Of a DNA stretch of 64,000 nt, positions 38,315 through 47,928 are shown piece after piece; positions within the stretch are counted from its first letter, which is position 1, and each line of letters begins with the position of its first letter. Below the pieces are notes generated by a model. It saw nothing but the letters and a program-made list of their open reading frames with translations. It made no database searches and was not told the origin of the DNA. This DNA comes from Candidatus Aramenus sp. CH1 (GTDB taxonomy: Archaea > Thermoproteota > Thermoprotei_A > Sulfolobales > Sulfolobaceae). Position numbers and translations under genes: made by a program. The stretch lies in contig JALBWU010000007.1 of assembly GCA_022678445.1 (NCBI GenBank), positions 77,501-141,500 of the forward strand, read 5' to 3'.

Positions 38315-38920
38315 GTGGTGAGTGTTATCTCCAATTCAATAGCTTATAAACCGATTATAAGCATAGAAAACATAGTAGCAACCGTAACTTTAGACGAGTC
38401 CTTAGACCTTTACGCCATGGAGAGGAGCGTTCCAAACGTAGAATACGACCCTGACCAGTTTCCTGGGCTGATATTTAGGCTCGAGACGCCCAAAGTTACT
38501 TCTCTCATATTCAAGTCCGGAAAGATGGTAGTAACTGGGGCAAAGAGCACCGAGGAACTAATAAAGGCCGTAAAGAGGATAATAAAGACGTTAAAGAAGT
38601 ACAGCATAAAGATTACCGGCAAGCCCAAGATTCAGATCCAGAACATTGTTGCTTCCGCAAACCTCCACGTTCACGTCAACTTGGACAAGGCCGCGTTCTT
38701 ACTCGAGAACAACATGTACGAGCCAGAGCAATTCCCTGGGCTGATATATAGGATGGACGACCCCAGAGTCGTCCTCTTGATATTCAGTAGCGGAAAGATG
38801 GTCATAACTGGGGCAAAAAGGGAGGAGGAAGTATACAAGGCCGTCAAGAAAATCTTCGACAAGCTAGAAGAACTAGACTGCGTGAGGCCAATAGAGGAGG
38901 AGGACGAGATAGAAATTTAA
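38315..38920 (+). CDS. tbp: TATA-box-binding protein
   Basis: General transcription factor that bends promoter DNA and recruits TFB. The two-fold pseudo-symmetric core is clear: repeat 1 [16 protein letters not shown] ... [12 protein letters not shown] ... KMVVTGAKS and repeat 2 [16 protein letters not shown] ... [12 protein letters not shown] ... KMVITGAKR. An acidic tail ([11 protein letters not shown]) ends the 201 residues. Starts at GTG 38315 or the next GTG at 38318. Confidence 0.98.
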   Translation: MVSVISNSIAYKPIISIENIVATVTLDESLDLYAMERSVPNVEYDPDQFPGLIFRLETPKVTSLIFKSGKMVVTGAKSTEELIKAVKRIIKTLKKYSIKITGKPKIQIQNIVASANLHVHVNLDKAAFLLENNMYEPEQFPGLIYRMDDPRVVLLIFSSGKMVITGAKREEEVYKAVKKIFDKLEELDCVRPIEEEDEIEI

Positions 38921-38943
38921 GGCTTTAAGCTATTGTGATAACC

Positions 38944-39156
38944 ATGACCCTTAAACACAAGAAGTACGTGTACATAGATACGGGAAAGGGCTTTTACGTT
39001 AAGGCCAGAGTGCTGAAGAACAGGGACGAGAACTCAGCTGAGAGCTACGTCTTACTAAATATAACGCCTAAGGCCAAGCCCAGAAAGGCCTCAGTCCTAA
39101 AGTTAGACAATTTGCCCCTAGAGATCAAGGAAAAAGTTTCCAAGATGGCTAAGTGA
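38944..39156 (+). CDS. Small conserved protein downstream of tbp (70 aa)
   Basis: A lysine-rich beta protein ([21 protein letters not shown]) without cysteines or membrane segments. I think it is one of the small DUF families of Sulfolobales (possibly DUF5622) but cannot confirm this. The ATG at 38944 is preferred over a GTG at 38935 because AATTTAAGG lies about 28 nt upstream. It follows tbp by 23 nt and overlaps the DUF373 gene by 8 bp. Confidence 0.6.
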   Translation: MTLKHKKYVYIDTGKGFYVKARVLKNRDENSAESYVLLNITPKAKPRKASVLKLDNLPLEIKEKVSKMAK

Positions 39157-40222
39157 GCTTATATTTTTCGATTATTGTAAGGGCTATGTACGTCATGATT
39201 ATTATCATTGACGAGACAGACAACGTGTAGAAGAGCTGAGCCTGGATTATATAAATTCCCCTCTCGATGTTATACAAAGCGCTTGATATTATGTATGCAG
39301 AAACTATTATAGCAGCTATTTTTATTAAGTCATGCCATACCCTTATGTTCTTCTCTATGGCGTTTTCTAAGGCCTTCCCTGCAAATAAAATCACAACTGA
39401 GAAGGTAAGGTAAGGTAGCATGGCGTTGGCTATTGAAGAAGACACGTAAACGTAGGAGCCCTTAAGAGACTGGCCTGTCACATATCCCTGGATTATACCT
39501 ATAATTAATGAGATGAGGGATAGGATTCCCACTATCACCATGATAGTGGAAGTTTGCCACCACCTTTCTATCATATCGTCAATTGCGAATCCCCTTACCA
39601 GCATGGAGAGTCCTATTACCAAGAGAACCGCAGGCAGAAGATATGATGCCAGTCCAAGGATGTAAAACACACTACCTATTACGAAAATTATACCAGGGAC
39701 TCCAAGGAATATCCTAGAATACCTAGGTTCGGTTATTACCTTCTTCAAGTACCTCCCTATGAGAATGTAGGTCTCCTCAACTCCCCTGTACTGCTCTACT
39801 ATGACCCTTTGTATCCCCGTTATCTTGAGCTTGGACTGTATAATTGGGATAGCCTTTGCGTCCTCGGGACTATCGTAGACTACGATAGCGTTCGTGATAC
39901 CTAGTTTCCTGATTACCTCGTCCAGCTCTGAAGACAGTCTGAGCTGAGCTTCAATCCCCCCTTTTTCCGAGCCTGCAATAAAGACTATATCGACGTTGCC
40001 TTTATCTTTCAACTTCTTGTATAGATTTAGCGTAACTACCATGGCATTGAAGTCAGAGTCGTCTGGGATGACCTCAGAAGCCTTCTGAATGGCTAAAAAA
40101 GCGTCCTTTTCTCCTATTACGGGCGTTTGAACGCCTATTCTGCCTAGATCGTCGTCAATGTCAACGTAAATTACTGCAGTCCTTTCAGTCAGCGTCTCCA
40201 TTATCTTTACTTTGGTCGCCAT
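39149..40222 (-). CDS. DUF373-family membrane protein
   Basis: Residues 1-150 form a soluble alpha/beta region ([45 protein letters not shown]), and the C-terminal 200 residues hold about six transmembrane helices starting near [19 protein letters not shown]. This is the layout of the archaeal DUF373 family, whose function is unknown. The start overlaps the preceding coiled-coil gene by 38 bp, so the two are coupled. Confidence 0.8.
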   Translation of the reverse strand: MATKVKIMETLTERTAVIYVDIDDDLGRIGVQTPVIGEKDAFLAIQKASEVIPDDSDFNAMVVTLNLYKKLKDKGNVDIVFIAGSEKGGIEAQLRLSSELDEVIRKLGITNAIVVYDSPEDAKAIPIIQSKLKITGIQRVIVEQYRGVEETYILIGRYLKKVITEPRYSRIFLGVPGIIFVIGSVFYILGLASYLLPAVLLVIGLSMLVRGFAIDDMIERWWQTSTIMVIVGILSLISLIIGIIQGYVTGQSLKGSYVYVSSSIANAMLPYLTFSVVILFAGKALENAIEKNIRVWHDLIKIAAIIVSAYIISSALYNIERGIYIIQAQLFYTLSVSSMIIIMTYIALTIIEKYKLT

Positions 40223-41141
40223 AAAGTATTAAAAGTTCCTCAAATGACAGTCTTTCGCCGTTCTTTAGCTTCTCTTCAGCGATCTTCTTTTTCCTGTCCA
40301 ATATTTCCTTGCTCTTGCCGTTTTCTGCATAGCCCTTCGTCTCTCCTTTCCTCTCCTTGACGTCCTTCGCTCTGGCGTAGTAGCTGTTAAATACCTCGTC
40401 CTTGCTCTTCTTAAGTTGCTCTTGATACTTCCTCAGTTCCTCGCTCTTTGCCCTCTTCTCCTCCTTTATCTTAGCTAATTTGCTCCTTTGTTCCTCTATC
40501 TTTGCCTTTACCTCTAGAATTTCCTTCTTTAGCTTCTCCCTTTCTTCTTTAAGCCCTTGCAGTATTTTCCTCTTCTCGTTAATCTCGTCAAAGATCTTTT
40601 TCATCTTCTCTCTTACGGTAGAGAGTTCTAGCCTCTTCGCTAAAAACTCCGCCCTTTCCTCGTTGCTCCTCTCCTTAACTTTGAATGCCTTCCTGGCTTC
40701 CTCGAGTTTCCTCTCCAGTTCGCTTATTTTCTCGATAATTTTCTTTTCCTCCTCAAGGGAGAGCGTAAAAGTTTGCAGTCTCCACTCTAGGTTCTTTATC
40801 TTCTTCTCCACCGAATTCACGTTAAGTCCCTGGAGCTTGTCGGTCACAGCCTTCAACTCTTCCAACTGTTTTCTCATGTCCTGGAGGGCAGAGAGAAGGC
40901 TCTGCTTCCTTTCCTTTAACTGCTTTAACTCGGTAAGTCTATCGGTATACTCCTTCCTCACGGTCTCTATTTGGGACCTAACGGAGTTCAGCTTCTCGAA
41001 ATACTCGGACTTTTTCTGCTTAAGACTCCTTAACTCTTGGAGGGCCTTATTATACTCTGCGTCCAACTTCTCGAGTTCTTCCTTCAAGTCTGAGATTTTC
41101 TTCAGAAGCTCCTCTTCAGCGTCGTCAGCCAGTTTACTCAT
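40185..41141 (-). CDS. Long coiled-coil protein (318 aa)
   Basis: Almost the whole protein is heptad-patterned Lys/Glu-rich coiled coil ([40 protein letters not shown]), ending with a short region [15 protein letters not shown]. No globular domain is visible. Such archaeal proteins are often annotated as SMC-like or phosphoserine-phosphatase-like by composition only. Coupled to the DUF373 membrane protein downstream (38-bp overlap), which suggests a shared membrane-associated structure. Confidence 0.75.
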   Translation of the reverse strand: MSKLADDAEEELLKKISDLKEELEKLDAEYNKALQELRSLKQKKSEYFEKLNSVRSQIETVRKEYTDRLTELKQLKERKQSLLSALQDMRKQLEELKAVTDKLQGLNVNSVEKKIKNLEWRLQTFTLSLEEEKKIIEKISELERKLEEARKAFKVKERSNEERAEFLAKRLELSTVREKMKKIFDEINEKRKILQGLKEEREKLKKEILEVKAKIEEQRSKLAKIKEEKRAKSEELRKYQEQLKKSKDEVFNSYYARAKDVKERKGETKGYAENGKSKEILDRKKKIAEEKLKNGERLSFEELLILYGDQSKDNGDAD

Positions 41142-41205
41142 TGGGATTAACTAACTAAATGCGTTAATATAGTTTTTCCTAGACGTCTAAAGACAAACTC
41201 CTTGA

Positions 41206-41527
41206 ACTGACCTACTCCCCGCCCTGCGAGGGTTTTGCCTAGGTCTGAGGCGTTACTCCCCTTTAAAGGAGTTACTCCGTTAGATGTGACAAGAAAAGAG
41301 AGGGTTTTTCAACGCGTTGACAATCTTCCCTATACCAAGTTTCATAATGTTGAACGCGCCATTAATGTCACGAAGCTTGTGACCAAAAGGGCAGTTAACT
41401 ACGCCTCTAGGCTTTCGGCTCAGCTCCTCATCTTCTCTAAGTTCATCAGAAGCGCCACAAAAGAAAGTTGTTTTTATTGCCTAAAGACATTACCCCGGCC
41501 TTAAAAGACGAGGTCTACCTTTTCTTT
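41206..41527 (-). mobile_element. 322-bp internally deleted derivative of the TnpB element (MITE-like)
   Basis: Both ends match the element at 32972-34200: the right end GGGGAGTAGGTCAGT with its own hairpin ACTCC...GGAGT, and the left end carrying ACCTCGTC and GGGGTAATG. The central tnpB is deleted; the junction lies near GGCTCAGCTCCTCATC (41428-41443). A TTGAT (41528-41532) flanks the left end. It cannot move without a transposase from elsewhere. The rest of the gene-free stretch 41528-41692 shows only the gar1 promoter and a short CTCCT/AGGAG repeat. Confidence 0.75.
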
Positions 41528-41692
41528 ATCAACTTATGTTATGTATAGAAAGTGCTCCTTATATCCGCTTTATTCCCTTTTTAAACAAGAGCCCCAAATA
41601 ATCTACCATCCCAATCGCGTATTACCTCCTCGTATAAATAGGAGAGTATTATTGAGGTTAATATTAAGCATGCCTTTTCAGCAATATCTTTT

Positions 41693-41977
41693 GTGACAAA
41701 AGCTCGAGTAATTGAAATTGGATTTTACGAGAAAGAGACACTCAAAGGCAAGATGCTGGTAAGGGCTGATTCCAAGTTCGATTACGTTCACAACAACGTA
41801 GTTGGGAAAACATTAGTTGACGAAAAGGGAAACAGAATAGGTAAAGTTCTGGACGTAATAGGCAACATAAACGAGCCTTATTTGCTAGTAAATCCAGTAA
41901 ACAAGGAGGAGGTACCAAAAGGTAAACTATACGTTATCCTGGAAGAGAGGAAAAAGAACAGGAGAGGAAGGAAATGA
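41693..41977 (+). CDS. gar1: H/ACA ribonucleoprotein Gar1
   Basis: Component of the H/ACA guide RNP for pseudouridylation, binding Cbf5. The barrel core reads [23 protein letters not shown]... (in part: [20 protein letters not shown]) and the basic tail is KKNRRGRK. Starts at GTG with a TATA TTAATATTAAG about 26 nt upstream (leaderless). Its stop overlaps the tfb start (ATGA). Confidence 0.93.
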   Translation: MTKARVIEIGFYEKETLKGKMLVRADSKFDYVHNNVVGKTLVDEKGNRIGKVLDVIGNINEPYLLVNPVNKEEVPKGKLYVILEERKKNRRGRK

Positions 41978-42852
41978 AGTGCCAAGTCTGCAACTCTGAG
42001 AGCGTGAGATACGACTACGAACGCGGCCAGTACATCTGCTCCACTTGCGGATTCGTGATAGAGGAGGGGTTAGTGGATCAAGGACCCGAATGGAGGGCCT
42101 ACGATTACGAGGATAAACTAGAAAAGGAGAGGACGGGCTCGCCTCTAACGTTAAAGGTTCACGACCAAGGTCTCACCACCAAGATAGGCTACGGAAGGGT
42201 TAAGGACAGAGTGAAGCTCCTTAAGATGCAAAGGTTGCAGAACAAGCTTAGAGTATCCTCAAAAGACAAGAAGCTTGTGACCTACTTGTCGGTTCTCAAT
42301 AACGAGGCGTCTAAGTTAGGGCTTCCCGAGTTCGTTAAGGAGACTGCAGCGTTGATTTTGAGGAAACTAGTAGAGACTGGGCTCGCTAGAAGAATCGACA
42401 TGTACACTCTAGTTGCCGCAGTCCTGTATTACTCTTGCCAGATAAACAACATCCCCAGACACCTTCAAGAGATAAGGAGCAGGTATGGGCTAAACTCCAG
42501 TGAACTTTGGAAAGCTCTGCAAAGGGTACAAGAGGTGTCCAAGAAGGTTCAGAACTTCAGACCTAAGGTAAAGCCAGTCGTCTATATCCCAGAGATCTTG
42601 GATAAGTTGGGGCTACCCCAACAAGTAGCCATCAAGTCAGCGGAGATCGTTGACATAATGTACAAGACAGGACTAACAAGCGGTAAGGGATACCTAGCGT
42701 TAAGCGCTGCTTCCGTTTATCTGATAAGTACTCTCTTGGACGTCAAGAAGACGCAAAAAGAAGTAGCTGAGGCGTTAGGGATTACGGAGGTTACAATAAG
42801 GAATAGGTATAAGGAAATTATTAATAATTTTGATATTGAAGTAAGTTTATAG
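41974..42852 (+). CDS. tfb: Transcription initiation factor TFB
   Basis: Archaeal TFIIB homologue: N-terminal zinc ribbon CQVC...CSTC (residues 3-25), B-reader/linker ([11 protein letters not shown]), and two cyclin-like repeats from about residue 100, ending with a recognition HTH ([20 protein letters not shown]) that contacts BRE. The 292 residues are slightly short because of the N-terminal linker. Coupled to gar1 upstream; followed by the RPC34-like gene. TFB paralogues may exist elsewhere. Confidence 0.96.
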   Translation: MKCQVCNSESVRYDYERGQYICSTCGFVIEEGLVDQGPEWRAYDYEDKLEKERTGSPLTLKVHDQGLTTKIGYGRVKDRVKLLKMQRLQNKLRVSSKDKKLVTYLSVLNNEASKLGLPEFVKETAALILRKLVETGLARRIDMYTLVAAVLYYSCQINNIPRHLQEIRSRYGLNSSELWKALQRVQEVSKKVQNFRPKVKPVVYIPEILDKLGLPQQVAIKSAEIVDIMYKTGLTSGKGYLALSAASVYLISTLLDVKKTQKEVAEALGITEVTIRNRYKEIINNFDIEVSL

Positions 42853-42923
42853 TTTTTGTTGGAAAGCAAACTAAATAAGCATGAAGTGGTATATAATATA
42901 TATAGCCAACACAGGTGGTTTGA

Positions 42924-43298
42924 ATGGAATCAAAAACATCAACGTACGAAGATATGGTTCGCCAAAAGATAGCTGAAAGGGGTAGCCAAGGCATATCACA
43001 GCAGGAACTCGCCAAGTCAGTCGGGCTCTCAACTAGGGAGCTCAGCGTTATAATTAAAAAGCTTATTGAAAAGAAACAGGTCATCAAGAAGTCAGTCAAG
43101 GAAAACGGGAAAAGCATTGTAAAGCTCTTCGCCGTTCAAGTTTTTGAAGAACCCAAACTCCTTGTAGAGCTCAATAACGTTGTCGACATCCCGTGTTTCT
43201 CGTGCAAGTTCCTTTACAAATGCAATGAGGGTACTCACGTTAATCCAAACTCTTGTTCAAAGCTATCGCAATGGATTTTATCTATTATAGCTAAATGA
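42924..43298 (+). CDS. RPC34/TFIIIC34-like winged-helix Fe-S protein
   Basis: Residues 1-75 form a winged helix (ISQQELAKSVGLSTRELSVI); the C-terminus has CFSCKFLYKC and a final Cys (C91, C94, C100, C111), the four-cysteine Fe-S motif of the RPC34 orthologues of Crenarchaeota. These relate to an RNA polymerase III initiation subunit. A strong TATA (TATATAATATATATAG) and GGTGG ribosome site precede the ATG. Right after tfb, which fits a transcription role. Convergent with trm1 (21-bp overlap). Confidence 0.85.
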   Translation: MESKTSTYEDMVRQKIAERGSQGISQQELAKSVGLSTRELSVIIKKLIEKKQVIKKSVKENGKSIVKLFAVQVFEEPKLLVELNNVVDIPCFSCKFLYKCNEGTHVNPNSCSKLSQWILSIIAK

Positions 43299-44420
43299 CG
43301 TTTTTAGGCATTCCAAAACTTCTTCGTATTTTTTATTTGTTTTAATCCCTTTTTTATCAAAGTGCGTTCTCGTTGCCTCTCCAAGGCATTCGAGCATGCC
43401 TCTAGTTGGGGGTACGTTCACCTTATGCCTCGAAGCTAGGAAGTCCAGATTGTAATACGCTAGGAACTTGTTCTCATCCCTTAAGCTCGTCAGTAGCTCC
43501 TTAACCATTTGGAAATTGGTTAGGTATTCGAACTTGTCAATTGACGACGTCACCTTTCCAAGGAACTCTTCGTCCACAAGCTTACCCAGCCACACTGGCC
43601 CTACTACCTTTACGTTCTTGCTACCACAATATGGGCACTTCTCCACGCAATTTTCCCTAGTCCCCTCGTGGTACCCGCAGTCTTGACACTCAATAAAATA
43701 CCCTAATTCTTCTAGGACATTATCTGCCCTCCTTGCTCCTCCCAACACTCTGAAGAAAACCCTGTAGTAGTAATCGGAGTAGAAGGAGATAAGGGGGACC
43801 ACTGTTCTCTCAAGAACTGCTGAGTCCCTTACTACCTTAGAGACAAGTGCCCTTATCCCAACCTCCTTTGAGAAACTAAGCCTTTGGTTATGCACGTAGT
43901 ACTTTCTCAAACATGATCTCCTGGCCTTCCCCTCTAAGGGGGAAAGGTCTGTTGCAGTATAGGCCACGCTTCCTCCGCGTTTGGTGGCATTTATTGATGA
44001 GAGTACGAAGGGGGCCGGGGATCCAAAGGGATCTACGTCCACGTAGTCCACCTTGAGCTCATAAAGTAGGGAATTGGCGTCTCTGTTGTACACTTTAGCG
44101 TTCTGTATTCCGTTAACTTCCACGTTTCTCTTTATGAGCTCCACTGCGTTAGGGCTCTTGTCGTTAAACACTACCTCCTCTGCTTGTGAGGACTCGAGGT
44201 AATACCTTATCCCCCTCACGCCAGTTGCGGAAAGGGCGTCCACAATACTTTTCGGAGAAAGCGCACTTACTACAACTACGCTCACGTCCCTGTTGAAGAC
44301 CATCCTAGGGTTATAGAAGACGGGAGCCCACGAAGGATCGTACTTCTCTTCCTTCCTGTACTCCTCGGGATCTGGAACTAGTAGTTTAGCCTTTCCCTCT
44401 GTTATCTCTTTTAATTTCAT
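43278..44420 (-). CDS. trm1: tRNA (guanine-26 N2)-dimethyltransferase Trm1
   Basis: Methylates G26 of many tRNAs. SAM-binding region DALSATGVRGIRY, catalytic VDVDPFGSPAPF (D-P-F-G-S-P) and the C-terminal zinc finger CQDCGYHEGT...CPYCGSKNVKVVGPVW are visible. The 380 residues match archaeal Trm1. It is the last gene of the nop5 operon, overlapping the HTH regulator by 35 bp. Confidence 0.96.
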   Translation of the reverse strand: MKLKEITEGKAKLLVPDPEEYRKEEKYDPSWAPVFYNPRMVFNRDVSVVVVSALSPKSIVDALSATGVRGIRYYLESSQAEEVVFNDKSPNAVELIKRNVEVNGIQNAKVYNRDANSLLYELKVDYVDVDPFGSPAPFVLSSINATKRGGSVAYTATDLSPLEGKARRSCLRKYYVHNQRLSFSKEVGIRALVSKVVRDSAVLERTVVPLISFYSDYYYRVFFRVLGGARRADNVLEELGYFIECQDCGYHEGTRENCVEKCPYCGSKNVKVVGPVWLGKLVDEEFLGKVTSSIDKFEYLTNFQMVKELLTSLRDENKFLAYYNLDFLASRHKVNVPPTRGMLECLGEATRTHFDKKGIKTNKKYEEVLECLKTSFSYNR

Positions 44421-45288
44421 CTCTTAGGCTCGTTAAATCATCGGTCGTATAGGCTTTAAATCCATCTTTCTCCAGATCCTTTGCCATGTTATAAGTCCTC
44501 ACTATTGTGATTAGTGAAGCGCTTAGCTTCATCGCCAGCTTCTTAGCCTCTTCCGCCTTTCTGCGCGTGAAGTCGGCCCTCTTTGGCCCTATTGCAATTA
44601 AAACCCTCTCGTCGCCCCTAGAAGCTACAACGTCGACAGCGGTTAGCTTCAGGGTTGCGATGCTGAAACCTTCGTCTGCCAATATCTTCGACACTTGGTT
44701 GTTCTCCTCGTTTTCTAGCTCTATTCTAGATCTGTTGTTCATATCTTCGAACATGTCTCCTATTATCTCTGGTCCAAAGATGTCAACCAACTTTTCTGCT
44801 ATCTCTATGGACACATCGCACTCTCCGTTCTCGTAATCGTAGATCGTCTTCCTGGACACCCCAAGCATCTTCGCCAGATCTCCCATGCTGAACCTCATTT
44901 CCTCCCTCTTCCTCTTCATTACCTCCGACCTTATCTTAACGAACATCCCGCCACGCGTCCTGTATACAAATATCTTCTCCCTTTCTATCATTTTTCTAAA
45001 ACCTTCCAGCGAGAGCCCAACAACCTTGTCCTTCTGGATCGCTATATCTTCCTCCGTTTCGTCGGTCACTAGCACAGGGAAGCTGTTGACTAGGTAGGCG
45101 AACTTTTCCAGTTCTACTATCTCCTCCTTGGACACTTTGTCCATTGATACCTTTATAACTAGTTTCCTAGACGGATCCTTCGCCACTATGTCGATTGACT
45201 TCTTACTCTTTTCTGGGTAATATATTACGGAGTAGTCTACGTTACTCTTCTCCAATATATCAACTACGTCAGTTAACTTATCCTCCAT
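44386..45288 (-). CDS. Conserved archaeal XRE-type HTH regulator
   Basis: Three parts: an N-terminal nuclease/receptor-like alpha-beta region (KSIDIVAKDPSRKLVIKVS), a central Cro/XRE helix-turn-helix (FSMGDLAKMLGVSRKTIYDY, about 133-152), and a C-terminal alpha-beta domain (LTAVDVVASRGDERVLIAIG) similar to the N-terminal one. This is a conserved archaeal family of putative regulators without known targets. It is coupled with trm1 (35-bp overlap). Confidence 0.8.
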   Translation of the reverse strand: MEDKLTDVVDILEKSNVDYSVIYYPEKSKKSIDIVAKDPSRKLVIKVSMDKVSKEEIVELEKFAYLVNSFPVLVTDETEEDIAIQKDKVVGLSLEGFRKMIEREKIFVYRTRGGMFVKIRSEVMKRKREEMRFSMGDLAKMLGVSRKTIYDYENGECDVSIEIAEKLVDIFGPEIIGDMFEDMNNRSRIELENEENNQVSKILADEGFSIATLKLTAVDVVASRGDERVLIAIGPKRADFTRRKAEEAKKLAMKLSASLITIVRTYNMAKDLEKDGFKAYTTDDLTSLRDEIKRDNRGKG

Positions 45289-45302
45289 CTCCCATTCCTT
45301 CT

Positions 45303-45713
45303 CTATTCGTTATCTATATTTACGTTACTTAGTATAGAATAAGAGATAGTTATAAATATTAATGATTTATACCCCATTAAAAGTCTTTCTACGTCTCCAG
45401 AGGTCAAGTAGTTCGCGTTATCCTTTCCCAACAAAAGGGACACTGCCCTCTTACTCCACTCGTCGCCGTTGACTACGTAGTCTCCCGGGGTCTCGAGCTT
45501 CAGTATAACAAAAGGCAACTTGACTAGCGCCCAAAGGTAGATGGGGATGGACTTGGATGCGCTGTCCACCTCCCGCTCGTCAAACTTGTGGAGGAAGCCG
45601 TTTCCAAGCCTTATTACGTTTTTCCCCTTTACGGCCTCGTCCAAAGTCACAAACTCGGCTGGCATTGAGGAAAAAATGTCCTTGAATCCTAGGTCTATTA
45701 TCTTGTCTAACAT
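45303..45713 (-). CDS. DUF61/UPF0216-family protein
   Basis: A small archaeal protein of 136 residues containing LPAEF-like MPAEFVTLDEAVKG, an NVIRLGNGFLHKFDEREVD stretch and WALVKLPFVILKL, typical of UPF0216. No function is known. It begins 3 nt after the fibrillarin stop, inside the nop5 operon, so an rRNA/tRNA-modification link is plausible but not shown. Its C-terminus ends with a repetitive hydrophobic tail. Confidence 0.75.
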   Translation of the reverse strand: MLDKIIDLGFKDIFSSMPAEFVTLDEAVKGKNVIRLGNGFLHKFDEREVDSASKSIPIYLWALVKLPFVILKLETPGDYVVNGDEWSKRAVSLLLGKDNANYLTSGDVERLLMGYKSLIFITISYSILSNVNIDNE

Positions 45714-45716
45714 TAT

Positions 45717-46382
45717 CTAACCCTTAAACTTGGCAACTATCATGGAGTGGTCCTTATCGTAGGGATCTAAGTTAATTATCTGCTCTACGTCGAAGTTCTC
45801 CTTCCTCAGTTTTTCCGCCTCAGCCATAAATATCTCCTCTGGTTCCTTAGTCACGTCAATGCTCCTAGCCTTTACCGCTAGGAGGAGGTAACCGCCCTCC
45901 CTCAGGAAGAACTTGGCGTTGTAAATAGCAATGTCGGTTTGGTCTGGCTGGGCTATGTCAACGTAGAGTACCTCTGGGTCCTCAACCAACAAACTGTAAG
46001 CCTGAGGGAACCTGGCGTCAGCAAGTATTGGGAAGAGGTTTGGCCTACGCTGCGCTACAAGGATTAACTCCCTAACGACCCTTGGGGAAAACTCTACGCC
46101 GTAAACTTTGCCCTCTTTTTCCACTATGTCAGAGATGTGGCTTGGCGTGGTACCCGATGCTGCACCCAAGTAAAGGACCTTAGTGCCCTTCTTTATCGGG
46201 TTGTACTTTAGCCCCTTAAGTATGGCCCCCGCCAACTTACTCCTAAATGCGTTCCACTCTCTGTACTCGATCCCCTCGAATTTAATCAGCCTCTCACCGT
46301 AGACAGAGTATCCGGGGGCCAAGTTTTTGGTGCAAAGCCTAGTAACCCCATCAACGTAAATGCACTCGAATACGTTCTCCAT
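45717..46382 (-). CDS. flpA: Fibrillarin-like rRNA/tRNA 2'-O-methyltransferase
   Basis: The catalytic methyltransferase of C/D guide RNPs. SAM motif [20 protein letters not shown], acidic motif [14 protein letters not shown] and the [10 protein letters not shown] stretch with the catalytic Asp are seen; the KxxD-like lysine lies near [16 protein letters not shown]. The 221 residues match archaeal FlpA. Directly downstream of nop5, its RNP partner. Six candidate guide RNAs are in the same window. Confidence 0.97.
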   Translation of the reverse strand: MENVFECIYVDGVTRLCTKNLAPGYSVYGERLIKFEGIEYREWNAFRSKLAGAILKGLKYNPIKKGTKVLYLGAASGTTPSHISDIVEKEGKVYGVEFSPRVVRELILVAQRRPNLFPILADARFPQAYSLLVEDPEVLYVDIAQPDQTDIAIYNAKFFLREGGYLLLAVKARSIDVTKEPEEIFMAEAEKLRKENFDVEQIINLDPYDKDHSMIVAKFKG

Positions 46383-46424
46383 CTTTGTTTCCTTTACTGT
46401 CTTAATGCTCTCAGAAATGGTTCA

Positions 46425-47654
46425 TCACCTTCTCTTACCTTTTTTCTTATCTCCTTTACCTTTTTTACCTTTTCCCTGAGGCCTTTCCTCTTTCTGTTGT
46501 TTTCTAGGAGGTGGCTGTGCGTACTTAGTCTTGATCTCCTCGATCCTCTTGTTTAGCTGTTCCACCAACTGGTCTCCTATATACCTCCCGCTGAAGGCGT
46601 CTACCCTAGCTGCGATTGCCAGCTTGGCAGCCAGAGCCCTAGCTATCTTACCCCTCTGCCACCTCGGAGACGAGTGAATGGCGGGGAACTGGAATATAAT
46701 GCCGTGCTTTGGAGGCCTGCTACCCGTCTTTAGTGCCCTAAAGAGGGCCTTTTCTGCACCGAGCACTTGGATAGTGCTTGCTGGCATCTTTGCTAACTCC
46801 TCTAGGCTACCCGCCAAGCTAAGTAGCCTCGCTCCAAGGACTGGTCCCACTAGAGCGGTAACGTTAGGGGAGACTTCCCTCATTACCGATTCTACGTAAT
46901 CTGCAAGGTCATTCCTTATCTTGAAAAGCTCGAGGATAGTGTTGGAGAGCATCCTTATGGAGTTTATGTCGTCCTCCGATATGTCAGCACCTATACTCTT
47001 CTTAGCCGCGTCTGCAATCTTTGACGCGCGAGAATCGTTTAGCCCGAGTTCCTTTAGCGCCTCTTGCGTTATGTTGTCCCTATACCCAAGGTAAGAGACT
47101 ATCTTAGAGTAGAGCTGGTGATCTTCCACCATCTTATCTAGTTCAGGGAAATGAAGACTGTACCACTCCCTCAGCCTCTCCGAGAACAGGTTGATCGTCT
47201 TGTCTATGTCGTCTATCGCCCTAACTGCCTGAATTGCTAGCAGATCCCTCTTCTGAGAGGCCTTCCTCAGTTTCCTCCTTGTGTACTCAAAGGAAACTTG
47301 GTAAAGGAAGGAGTAAAGTTCCTCCTCGTTTGGAGCGTACTTAGCTTCCAAAGCATACTTAACCAAAGACTGCCTAAATTCCCTGGCTCCAAAGTGGTGT
47401 ACCTGCGTGGTTACCCTAGCGCCCAACCCCTGGAATTTCGCTACCTCAGCCTCATTCTCCACCACGACCTCAGAAGGCTTTAGCTTCAGCAGGAGCTCAA
47501 GCGCGGAAGGAAAGGGGTTTCCGTGTTCCTCGTGATCTATAAGCATGTCAACTACTTTGCCCAGATCCCTGGGGTTCAAGACGTAATCAACGAGCTTACC
47601 GTTCTCGTCAAAGGCAAACGAGCCTATGACGTGCTCGACGAGATAGACTTTCAT
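46425..47654 (-). CDS. nop5: C/D RNP scaffold protein Nop5 (Nop56/58)
   Basis: Links L7Ae-bound box C/D RNA to fibrillarin. N-terminal fibrillarin-binding region (about 1-120), coiled coil (130-260), and NOP domain [18 protein letters not shown], then [20 protein letters not shown] and a Lys-rich tail ([17 protein letters not shown]). The 409 residues are typical. First gene of the operon nop5-flpA-DUF61-HTH-trm1. L7Ae is not in this window. Confidence 0.96.
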   Translation of the reverse strand: MKVYLVEHVIGSFAFDENGKLVDYVLNPRDLGKVVDMLIDHEEHGNPFPSALELLLKLKPSEVVVENEAEVAKFQGLGARVTTQVHHFGAREFRQSLVKYALEAKYAPNEEELYSFLYQVSFEYTRRKLRKASQKRDLLAIQAVRAIDDIDKTINLFSERLREWYSLHFPELDKMVEDHQLYSKIVSYLGYRDNITQEALKELGLNDSRASKIADAAKKSIGADISEDDINSIRMLSNTILELFKIRNDLADYVESVMREVSPNVTALVGPVLGARLLSLAGSLEELAKMPASTIQVLGAEKALFRALKTGSRPPKHGIIFQFPAIHSSPRWQRGKIARALAAKLAIAARVDAFSGRYIGDQLVEQLNKRIEEIKTKYAQPPPRKQQKEERPQGKGKKGKGDKKKGKRR

Positions 47655-47727
47655 TATGTTTAGCCCAGAAGTCTTAAAGCTCTAAGTTTAAATTTCTTGT
47701 TTTCGGTATATTACTTCTGAAAGCAAT

Positions 47728-47886
47728 ATGCCGTCTCACGGTTCGCTAACAAAGGCTGGAAAGGTAAGGAGCCAGACGCCAAAGATACAGCCAAAGGAGA
47801 AATCAAAGGAGCCACCTAGGCTAAGGAACAGAATGGAGTTCGAGAAGAGAATAGTTAAGGCTTCATCACAACAGCAAAGAAAATGA
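47728..47886 (+). CDS. rps30e: Ribosomal protein S30e
   Basis: Short gene read directly: [20 protein letters not shown] at the start and [15 protein letters not shown] at the end, 52 residues. This is the S30e (FAU C-terminal) family: basic, with the hallmark [15 protein letters not shown]. Located between nop5 (divergent) and gatD; a TTTAAAT in the gap supports a promoter. It belongs to the small ribosomal subunit. Confidence 0.95.
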   Translation: MPSHGSLTKAGKVRSQTPKIQPKEKSKEPPRLRNRMEFEKRIVKASSQQQRK

Positions 47887-47928
47887 CCTTCACAAGGTTT
47901 TTATTCAACTTAAAGTATTTTTTCTCAA

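Noticed and set aside
41235-41504. 89-codon open frame across the MITE-like element
   Set aside because: It lies inside the deleted TnpB element, opposite to its coding sense, and has no coding character.
46400-46430. C/D-like box pair at the nop5 stop (GTGATGA, CTGA)
   Set aside because: Only a 7-nt guide and no C'/D' pair; the GTGATGA includes the nop5 stop codon.
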